Below, one piece after another: positions 1-6,364 of a stretch of 33,185 nucleotides of DNA. Source of the DNA: Butyrivibrio sp. WCD3002 (GTDB taxonomy: Bacteria; Bacillota; Clostridia; Lachnospirales; Lachnospiraceae); assembly GCF_000424265.1 (NCBI RefSeq), contig NZ_AUJO01000030.1, forward strand, positions 1-33,185, given 5' to 3'. The position numbers and the translations under genes are program-made. The notes beneath the pieces were generated by a model. The model saw only the letters and a list, made by a program, of their open reading frames with translations. It was not told the origin of the DNA and searched no databases. Numbering within the stretch: position 1 is the stretch's first letter; each line of letters starts with the position of its first letter.

Positions 1-945
1 GTAGAGGATAGAGACAATTACACCTTTGTCAAGGCAAATATCTGTGACAGAGATGCTATAAACAAGATTTTTGAGGAGAACGATATTGACCGCGTAGTTC
101 ACTTTGCGGCTGAGAGTCATGTTGACAGATCAATCGTTAATCCTGAGATCTTTGTAGAGACCAATGTACTTGGTACAGCTACAATGCTTAATGCAGCTAA
201 GAAGGCATGGGAGCTTCCTGATGGCAGCTTCAAGGAGGGAAAGAAATTCCTTCATGTAAGTACCGATGAAGTATATGGTTCACTTCCGGATGATCCCAAT
301 GCATATTTCTATGAGACAACACCTTATGATCCTCATAGTCCTTACTCAGCAAGTAAAGCAAGCTCTGATATGCTTGTTAAGGCTTATATGGATACATATA
401 AGTTCCCTGCAAATATCACGAACTGCTCTAATAACTATGGACCTTACCAGTTCCCTGAGAAGCTTATCCCTCTCATGATCCACAATGCACTTGAGGGTAA
501 GGCACTTCCCGTTTATGGTGACGGTAAGAACGTTCGTGACTGGCTGTATGTTGAAGATCATGCTAAGGCAATCGATATGGTTCAGGAGCAGGGTAAGCTC
601 TTTGAGACCTATAACATCGGCGGACATAATGAGAAGCAGAACATCGAGATCGTTCAGACTATAATCGATGTACTCAGAGAATCTCTTGATGATTCCGATC
701 CCAGAAAAGAGAAGCTCACCTATGACCTCATCACATATGTTGAGGACAGAAAGGGTCACGATCGTCGTTATGCCATCGCACCTGACAAGATCAAGGCTGA
801 TTTAGGCTGGGAGCCTGAGACCATGTTCAAGGAAGGTATCAGAAAGACCATTAAATGGTTCTTTGCACATGAGGACTGGATGGAGCATGTTACAAGCGGT
901 GACTATCAGAAGTATTACGAGGATATGTACAGCAACAAGCTTTGA
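1..945 (+). CDS. rfbB: dTDP-glucose 4,6-dehydratase, 5' end cut off by window edge
   Basis: The reading frame is open from base 1, so the gene starts before the window; 314 residues are visible of a family length near 340-350. The missing part would carry the Rossmann GxxGxxG. Visible short-chain dehydrogenase/epimerase features are HFAAESHVDRS (residues 34-44 of the visible part), the dehydratase TDE triad in STDEVYGS (about 88-90), and the catalytic YSASK (115-119). NNYGPYQFPEKLIP and the VRDWLYVEDH stretch are also typical of RfbB/RmlB. The enzyme turns dTDP-glucose into dTDP-4-keto-6-deoxyglucose, step two of dTDP-L-rhamnose synthesis in the cytoplasm. rfbA and rfbC follow within 3 kb. 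It is separated from the next gene by two hairpins. Confidence 0.96.
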   Translation, partial: VEDRDNYTFVKANICDRDAINKIFEENDIDRVVHFAAESHVDRSIVNPEIFVETNVLGTATMLNAAKKAWELPDGSFKEGKKFLHVSTDEVYGSLPDDPNAYFYETTPYDPHSPYSASKASSDMLVKAYMDTYKFPANITNCSNNYGPYQFPEKLIPLMIHNALEGKALPVYGDGKNVRDWLYVEDHAKAIDMVQEQGKLFETYNIGGHNEKQNIEIVQTIIDVLRESLDDSDPRKEKLTYDLITYVEDRKGHDRRYAIAPDKIKADLGWEPETMFKEGIRKTIKWFFAHEDWMEHVTSGDYQKYYEDMYSNKL

Positions 946-962
946 TAATTAAGTGATAACAT

Positions 963-992
963 GGGGCTTTTAGGCTAATCCCTATAAGCCCC
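963..992 (+). other. Strong hairpin in the rfbB-GT2 intergenic region
   Basis: GGGGCTT-t-TAGG, loop ctaatc, CCTA-t-AAGCCCC forms 11 base pairs with one symmetrical T/T mismatch. No T-run follows on the plus strand, so it is not a canonical intrinsic terminator alone. It stands 15 nt before a second hairpin that does have a T-run. A Rho-related, RNA-stabilising or attenuation role is possible; none can be shown here. Confidence 0.6.
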
Positions 993-1007
993 TTACGTGT
1001 TAAAAAC

Positions 1008-1034
1008 AGAATTCCGTAGAGGAATTCTATTTTT
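1008..1034 (+). terminator. Intrinsic terminator (possibly bidirectional) after rfbB
   Basis: AGAATTCC, loop gtaga, GGAATTCT is a perfect 8-bp stem followed by ATTTTT. An A-run precedes the stem, so the minus-strand copy also has a T-rich tail. It lies only 25 nt before the next start codon, so it either ends the rfbB transcript or partly attenuates transcription into the glycosyltransferase gene. No clear promoter is visible between it and position 1059. Confidence 0.7.
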
Positions 1035-1058
1035 GCGTTATAGGAGAGAATATATTTT

Positions 1059-1991
1059 ATGAGCAAACTGTCAATAGTAGTTCCTGTGTATTACAACTCA
1101 GATACATTGGAGATGCTTTATGATGACATGAAGGAGAAAATCCTCCATAAGCTTCCTGAATACGAGATAGTCTTTGTTGATGATGGTTCAGGAGATAATT
1201 CCTGGGAGATTATGAACAAGATTGCCCAGAAGGACGAGAATGTTGTCTGCACAAGGCTTTCCAGGAATTTTGGTGAGCACGCCGCTATTCTTGCAGGACT
1301 TTCTGTATGTACCGGTGACTGTGCCGTAACCAAGCAGGCTGACCTTCAGGAAGACAGCACGCTTATACTTGATCTTTTTGAGAAATGGAAGGAAGGCTAT
1401 AAGGTAGTTCTTGCTATCAGATCTGAGAGAGATGAGGGAGCAATGAAGAAGTTCTTTGCCGGCATGTACTACTGGCTTGTAAGGAAGACCATCAATAAGG
1501 ATATGCCGCAGGGCGGCTGTGACTGTTATCTTTTAGACAGACAGGCTATTGAAGTTATTGAGATGCTTGATGAGAAGAATTCATCTCTTACTCTTCAGGT
1601 AATGTGGATTGGCTTTAAGTCAGCCAAGGTTTATTTCCACAGAAAAGACAGAACAGTCGGAAAATCACGCTGGACTTTCGCTAAGAAGTTTAAGTTGGTT
1701 ATGGATTCCATGATGAGTTTTTCATATTTCCCCATAAGAGTAATGAGTATGTGCGGAGTGCTGTTTGCCATTCTTGCATTTGTGGGAATTATCAGTGCTA
1801 TCTATGAGAAGCTGACAACGGGAACGCCTATTCTGGGATATGCGTCACTTATGTGCGTAATCCTTTTTGCATCGGGAGTTATTATGCTGACTCTTGGTAT
1901 TCTTGGTGAATATATATGGAGAGTTCTTGAGGAATCAAGAAAAAGACCTCCGTTTATTATAGATGAGGTTCGAAAAAACGACAATAAATAA
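1059..1991 (+). CDS. GtrB/DPM-like polyprenyl-phosphate glycosyltransferase (GT2) with two membrane spans
   Basis: 310 residues. An N-terminal GT-A domain (about 1-210) has SIVVPVYYNS, the VDDGSGDNSW nucleotide-sugar motif (40-49) and QADLQ (93-97) in place of the usual DxDLQ. Two C-terminal membrane helices (about 226-248 and 263-285) follow, the GtrB/ArnC/YkcC layout. Such enzymes load a sugar onto undecaprenyl phosphate at the cytoplasmic face; a GT-C enzyme then uses it outside to decorate a polymer. No GT-C partner is visible in this window. The start has AGGAGAG at 1042-1048, about 10 nt upstream. Substrate is unknown; glucose or GlcNAc side branches of a rhamnan are plausible by analogy with streptococcal polysaccharides. 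Confidence 0.88.
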   Translation: MSKLSIVVPVYYNSDTLEMLYDDMKEKILHKLPEYEIVFVDDGSGDNSWEIMNKIAQKDENVVCTRLSRNFGEHAAILAGLSVCTGDCAVTKQADLQEDSTLILDLFEKWKEGYKVVLAIRSERDEGAMKKFFAGMYYWLVRKTINKDMPQGGCDCYLLDRQAIEVIEMLDEKNSSLTLQVMWIGFKSAKVYFHRKDRTVGKSRWTFAKKFKLVMDSMMSFSYFPIRVMSMCGVLFAILAFVGIISAIYEKLTTGTPILGYASLMCVILFASGVIMLTLGILGEYIWRVLEESRKRPPFIIDEVRKNDNK

Positions 1992-2037
1992 ACTGAACTG
2001 TGAACAATTCGCGATAGTGCGGAGAAGTACTAATTTA

Positions 2038-2046
2038 TGATATAAT
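2038..2046 (+). promoter_or_regulatory. Extended -10 promoter for rfbA
   Basis: TGATATAAT is a perfect extended -10 (TGnTATAAT). No good -35 lies 17 nt upstream, as is common for this class. The predicted start of transcription is near 2053, leaving a leader of about 40 nt. A 7-bp inverted repeat, AACAATT (2003-2009) and AATTGTT (2044-2050), flanks and overlaps the -10 and could be an operator. Confidence 0.6.
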
Positions 2047-2092
2047 TGTTGCGATTATTTAAATTTCAATTTTAATTTGGAGGTTTATGCCC

Positions 2093-2962
2093 ATGAAGGG
2101 AATTATTTTGGCAGGTGGCTCAGGAACAAGACTTTATCCTCTTACAAGAGCGATATCAAAGCAGATCATGCCGGTTTATGACAAGCCCATGATTTATTAT
2201 CCGCTTTCAACGCTCATGCTTGCAGGCATCAGGGAGGTTCTTATTATTTCTACTCCCAGAGATCTGCCCATATTCGAAGATCTTTTCGGAACAGGCGAGC
2301 AGCTTGGAATGAGTTTTTCATATGCAATCCAGGAAGAGCCCAGAGGACTTGCTGATGCATTCATCATCGGTGAGAACTTCATCGGCAGCGACAGTGTTGC
2401 ACTTGTTCTTGGAGATAACATTTTCTATGGCCAGAGCTTTAGTAAGCTCCTTAGAGAAGTGGCTTCAAGAGATAAGGGTGCTACTATTTTCGGATACTAT
2501 GTTCGTGATCCCAGGGAATATGGCGTTGTTGAATTCGATGAGAACGGCAAGGCACTTTCCATCGAGGAGAAGCCCGAGCATCCCAAGAGTAATTACGCAG
2601 TTCCCGGACTTTACTTCTATGACAATGACGTAATTGAGATTGCTAAGAATGTTAAGCCCTCCGCAAGAGGCGAGATTGAGATTACAAGTGTTAACAACGA
2701 GTATCTCCGCCGCGGAACTCTCAGAGTTGAGACAATGGGACGAGGCTTTGCGTGGCTTGATACAGGTAACCATGATTCTCTTCTTGATGCAGCTGATTTC
2801 GTATGTGCATTCCAGAAGAGGCAGGGACTTTATGTATCATGTATCGAGGAGATAGCCTTCAAGAGAGGCTTTATCGATAGAGAGCAGCTTCTTAAGCTTG
2901 CTGAACCTCTTATGAAGACTGATTACGGTAAATATCTGGTTGAGGTAGCAAATGGACTCTAA
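2093..2962 (+). CDS. rfbA: Glucose-1-phosphate thymidylyltransferase
   Basis: 289 residues, the usual family length. It makes dTDP-glucose from dTTP and glucose 1-phosphate, the first committed step to dTDP-L-rhamnose. The N-terminal nucleotide-binding signature [27 protein letters not shown], the LGDNIFYG loop and EEKPEHPKS are all present. An ATG at 2087 is in frame, but the GGAGG at 2079-2083 is only 3 nt from it and 9 nt from the ATG at 2093, which also gives the conserved start [10 protein letters not shown] chose 2093. Its 3' end overlaps the next gene by 11 nt, pointing to translational coupling. Glucose 1-phosphate is probably supplied by the phosphohexomutase at 12772. Confidence 0.97.
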   Translation: MKGIILAGGSGTRLYPLTRAISKQIMPVYDKPMIYYPLSTLMLAGIREVLIISTPRDLPIFEDLFGTGEQLGMSFSYAIQEEPRGLADAFIIGENFIGSDSVALVLGDNIFYGQSFSKLLREVASRDKGATIFGYYVRDPREYGVVEFDENGKALSIEEKPEHPKSNYAVPGLYFYDNDVIEIAKNVKPSARGEIEITSVNNEYLRRGTLRVETMGRGFAWLDTGNHDSLLDAADFVCAFQKRQGLYVSCIEEIAFKRGFIDREQLLKLAEPLMKTDYGKYLVEVANGL

Positions 2963-3446
2963 GGCTTATCGGTTGTCAATTCTGGCGATTATAACTACAG
3001 TTGTCCTTGTTGGTGTCGTTGTTTATGCCGCTAACAGGGAGAGGATTGCTGCGCTCATCGGTGCAGATGAATTTGGCAGTTCTGTAGAAGAGGAAATCGC
3101 AGAGGACGAGGATATAGATGAGAGCGATATCATATCCTCCGGTGAGCAGATTGGAGATGACCTGAAAGGATTTCTTAAATCTGATAATTTTTTTGATAAA
3201 AGCGAGCAGCGCCCGTCTGTGGTGGTAGTTGTTGATAATATTCCGGTTCCTGCTAATTCAGAAGATGGATTGTCAAACAGAACTACGGATGTTTATGACC
3301 CCATGAATAATGAGGTTACAGGCGATGACAGAATAGAGGCCAGTCCCGAGGACATAACGAGGGACAGACCGACCTCTTCAGAGTCTGATGCTGTAGATGA
3401 GACCACAGAAGATGTTACGGATGAGGCTGCTGAAGAAAGCAATTGA
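2952..3446 (+). CDS. Small acidic single-pass membrane protein, unknown function
   Basis: 164 residues, not recognised. A hydrophobic helix covers about residues 8-27 with a positively charged end, consistent with an N-in signal anchor and an outside C-terminus. The rest is strongly acidic and of low complexity: [14 protein letters not shown] near 46-59 and a Glu/Asp/Thr-rich tail from 120. One short hydrophobic stretch, [12 protein letters not shown] (89-100), breaks it. No catalytic motif or cysteine is visible. The start lies inside the rfbA end with GAGG at 2942-2945, so it is probably coupled to rfbA, and rfbC follows after 21 nt. It could be a surface spacer or a scaffold for the polysaccharide machinery; this is a guess from position. 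Confidence 0.8.
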   Translation: MDSKAYRLSILAIITTVVLVGVVVYAANRERIAALIGADEFGSSVEEEIAEDEDIDESDIISSGEQIGDDLKGFLKSDNFFDKSEQRPSVVVVVDNIPVPANSEDGLSNRTTDVYDPMNNEVTGDDRIEASPEDITRDRPTSSESDAVDETTEDVTDEAAEESN

Positions 3447-3467
3447 ATTTGAGAGGATATATTATAA

Positions 3468-4034
3468 ATGGGAAAGATTACTGTTGAAACATGTGAAATA
3501 GAGGGACTTAAGGTTATTACGCCTCAGGTTTTTGGTGATAGCAGAGGCTATTTCATGGAAACCTATTCAAAAAGGGATTTCACAGAGGCAGGAATAGATG
3601 TTGAGTTTGTTCAGGACAATCAGTCTGCATCAAAGAAGGGAGTTCTCAGAGGCCTTCATTTTCAGAAGAACTTCCCGCAGGATAAGCTTGTAAGAGTAGT
3701 TAGCGGCGAGGTTTTTGATGTTGCTGTTGATTTAAGAGAGGGCTCAAAGACATTCGGAAAGTGGTTCGGTGTCAGACTTTCTGCTGAAAACAAGAAGCAG
3801 TTTTATATTCCTAAGGGATTTGCACACGGTTTCCTTGTGCTTTCCGATTATGCAGAATTTGCATACAAGTGCTCTGATTTCTATCATCCCGATGATGAGG
3901 GCGGAATTCTCTTTAATGATCCTGAAATAGGAATCGAGTGGCCTTACGAGGACGAATCAGAGCTTATCATGTCTGAGAAGGATCCCAAGTGGGGAACACT
4001 TGCTGACTACAAGAAGGAACGTGGAGTTAAGTAA
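3468..4034 (+). CDS. rfbC: dTDP-4-dehydrorhamnose 3,5-epimerase
   Basis: 188 residues, normal for the cupin-fold RmlC family. The catalytic His is in VLRGLHFQ (about His64). VVSGEVFDVAVDLR supplies the partner region, and the second active-site residue should be the Tyr of EFAYKCSDFY (about Tyr133). FYIPKGFAHGF is also typical. It epimerises C3 and C5 of dTDP-4-keto-6-deoxyglucose on the way to dTDP-L-rhamnose. The reductase that finishes the pathway (rfbD) is not in the window. The ribosome site is AGAGGATA about 10 nt upstream. The stop overlaps the ATG of the transporter gene (TAATG), so the two are coupled. Confidence 0.97.
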   Translation: MGKITVETCEIEGLKVITPQVFGDSRGYFMETYSKRDFTEAGIDVEFVQDNQSASKKGVLRGLHFQKNFPQDKLVRVVSGEVFDVAVDLREGSKTFGKWFGVRLSAENKKQFYIPKGFAHGFLVLSDYAEFAYKCSDFYHPDDEGGILFNDPEIGIEWPYEDESELIMSEKDPKWGTLADYKKERGVK

Positions 4035-5059
4035 TGGCAAAAGGAAAAGCTGAGAAACTGCCAATCATAAGTGAGCTTCCAAAACAGGTTGGACTTGGCA
4101 TATTCTACGCACTGGCACTTATTCTTATGCTGATAATCGTCTTGCATACCAATCCTCTTGCAGACCAGCATACAGAGATGTTAAAGAAGATATGCGCATG
4201 TATACTCATCGTGATGTCGATGATATTGTTTACAGTCTGGTATGATAAGCTCATGGTTCTTCCTGTGGAGCTGTTTAATTCCAGAAAGCTCATCAAAAGA
4301 TTGGCTATAAATGATTTCAAAAAAAGATATGCCGGCTCTTATATGGGCGTTGTGTGGGCACTGGCACAGCCGGTGGTCACTGTTTTGATGTATTGGTTTG
4401 TTTTTAGTGTATTTTTGCCGCAGAAAGGTCAGATGGCCGGTGGCGGGACGGAAGTACCTTTTGTCTTATTTTTGACTACGGGTCTTGTACCCTGGTTTTT
4501 CTTTACTGAAGCATGGATGAATGGCACTACTTCCCTTCTTGAGTACAATTATCTTGTTAAAAAGGTGCTTTTCAAGATAAGCATCCTTCCTTTAATAAAG
4601 ATTATTGCTGCGCTTTTTATTCATGTATTTTTTGCAGGGGTAATGCTTATAGTGGCATGCATGTATGGCTATTATCCCACAATTTATTCTATTCAGATTT
4701 TCTACTATGCTATTTGTGAGTTTGTCTTGGTATTATCACTAAGCTACACAACCTGTGCAGTTGTGGTGTTTTTCAGAGATCTTACCCAGATTCTTGCTAT
4801 TGTCCTTCAGGTGGGTCAGTGGGCTACTCCTGTTTTGTGGAATATAAATGCAGATAGATTTGATAAGTATAAGTGGATTATTAAGCTTAATCCAATGACC
4901 TATATTGTTGAAGGCTACAGGAATGCTGTTTATGGCGATGAATGGTTCTTTGAGCATTTCTATTCAAGTACTTATTTTTGGATAGTGGTTGTGGCCTTGT
5001 TCTGTATAGGTTCAGTGATCTTTAAAAAGACAAAACCGCAATTTGCTGATGTACTTTGA
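4034..5059 (+). CDS. wzm: Polysaccharide ABC exporter permease, Wzm type, with N-terminal extension
   Basis: 341 residues. From about residue 80 it is a normal ABC-2 polysaccharide permease: RKLIKRLAINDFKKRYAGS and GVVWALAQPVVTVLMYW, the QWATPVLWN region, and KLNPMTYIVEGYRNAVYGD near the end, with six membrane spans. Before that is an extra helical hairpin (about 20-41 and 52-72) that the usual 260-270-residue Wzm/TagG proteins lack. It would form the membrane pore that carries the lipid-linked polysaccharide outward. It starts inside the rfbC stop codon, and its ATPase partner follows after 27 nt. Confidence 0.93.
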   Translation: MAKGKAEKLPIISELPKQVGLGIFYALALILMLIIVLHTNPLADQHTEMLKKICACILIVMSMILFTVWYDKLMVLPVELFNSRKLIKRLAINDFKKRYAGSYMGVVWALAQPVVTVLMYWFVFSVFLPQKGQMAGGGTEVPFVLFLTTGLVPWFFFTEAWMNGTTSLLEYNYLVKKVLFKISILPLIKIIAALFIHVFFAGVMLIVACMYGYYPTIYSIQIFYYAICEFVLVLSLSYTTCAVVVFFRDLTQILAIVLQVGQWATPVLWNINADRFDKYKWIIKLNPMTYIVEGYRNAVYGDEWFFEHFYSSTYFWIVVVALFCIGSVIFKKTKPQFADVL

Positions 5060-5086
5060 TAATACGTAGCACGGAAAGACTACTTT

Positions 5087-6361
5087 ATGGATAATGATAT
5101 AGCGATTAAGGTCACTGACCTTACAAAAATGTATAAATTATATAATAAGAATTCCGACAGACTTAAGGATGCGCTTGGCCTCATGAAGGAGCAGGGTTAC
5201 ACGGAGCATCTGGCGCTTAACCATGTAAATCTTGAAGTAAAGCGCGGAGAGACCATAGGAATCATTGGAACCAATGGCTCCGGAAAGTCCACAATTCTTA
5301 AGATCATCACAGGAGTTCTTTCACCCACATCAGGAGATGTACAGGTAAACGGACATATTTCAGCACTGCTTGAGCTTGGAGCAGGCTTTAATTTGGAATA
5401 CAACGGAATTGATAATATCTACCTCAACGGAATGATGATCGGTTTTTCCGAGGAGGAGATAGATAAACGTCTTGATGCGATTCTTGAGTTTGCCGATATC
5501 GGTGATTATGTCTATCAGCCGGTTAAGACCTACTCCAGCGGTATGTTTGTAAGGCTGGCATTCGCCGTTGCTATAAACATTGATCCCGAGATACTGATCG
5601 TAGATGAAGCGCTTTCTGTTGGAGATGTTTTCTTCCAGGCAAAGTGCTACCACAAGTTTGAAGAATTTAAGGAGCAGGGAAAGACCATCCTTTTCGTGTC
5701 ACATGATCTTTCTACCATAAGCAGATATTGTGACAGGGCTGTTCTTTTAAATAAAGGTGTGATTCTTGGTGAAGGAACACCAAAGAAAATGATTGATATC
5801 TATAAGCAGGTTCTGGTGGGACAGTACCCGCTGCCTGAGAATGATTTTAAGTCACTTCTCGAAGATGAGGATATCCGAGAGGCTGCTGAGAAGGCGGAGA
5901 ATCCGGATCTTTTGGAATATGGTAATAACGCAGCGGGGATTACTGAGTTTTATGCCTTGGATTCTAAGGGAATCAGAACGAATTCTGTTATTAAGGGATC
6001 AGAGTTTGAGATTCACATGAAGGTTAAGTTTTTACAGGACGTAAGTGCTCCTATTTTTGCTTTTACCTTTAAAAATATCCTTGGAATAGAGATTACAGGC
6101 ACTAACTCTATGGTGGAGAAGTCTTTCTTAGAGCCTGTTAAGGCAGGAGATGAGAAGGAGATTGTATTCAAACAGAGAATGCTCCTGCAGGGAGGAGAAT
6201 ATCTGGTATCCTTCGGAGTTACCGGATTTGAGCAGGATAATTTCGTAGTGTATCATCGTCTGTATGATGCGCTGAACATTACAGTGGTATCTGACAAAAA
6301 CACCGTAGGATTCTTCGATATGGAATCCGAGGTTAGCGTAACGGATGCAAAAAGGGATTAA
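5087..6361 (+). CDS. wzt: Polysaccharide ABC exporter ATPase with C-terminal Wzt sugar-binding domain
   Basis: 424 residues. The ABC domain (about 1-245) has Walker A GTNGSGKST (61-69), the signature YSSGMFVRLAFA (149-160) typical of polysaccharide exporters, Walker B ILIVDEA (169-175) and the H-loop FVSHD (His206). After a linker, residues about 275-415 form a beta-rich domain beginning EYGNNAAGITEFYALDSKG, which fits Wzt_C. In E. coli O8/O9a that domain binds the chemically capped non-reducing end of the O-chain, so export waits for chain termination. Here the next gene, 3 nt on, encodes a methyltransferase-kinase-like protein that could supply such a cap. The ribosome site is weak (GGAAAG). 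Confidence 0.94.
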   Translation: MDNDIAIKVTDLTKMYKLYNKNSDRLKDALGLMKEQGYTEHLALNHVNLEVKRGETIGIIGTNGSGKSTILKIITGVLSPTSGDVQVNGHISALLELGAGFNLEYNGIDNIYLNGMMIGFSEEEIDKRLDAILEFADIGDYVYQPVKTYSSGMFVRLAFAVAINIDPEILIVDEALSVGDVFFQAKCYHKFEEFKEQGKTILFVSHDLSTISRYCDRAVLLNKGVILGEGTPKKMIDIYKQVLVGQYPLPENDFKSLLEDEDIREAAEKAENPDLLEYGNNAAGITEFYALDSKGIRTNSVIKGSEFEIHMKVKFLQDVSAPIFAFTFKNILGIEITGTNSMVEKSFLEPVKAGDEKEIVFKQRMLLQGGEYLVSFGVTGFEQDNFVVYHRLYDALNITVVSDKNTVGFFDMESEVSVTDAKRD

Positions 6362-6364
6362 AAG

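Noticed and set aside
2952..3446. Acidic protein as a secreted bacteriocin or cell-wall-sorted protein
   Set aside because: No LPxTG-type motif, no cleavage-site pattern after the helix and no export or immunity genes nearby.
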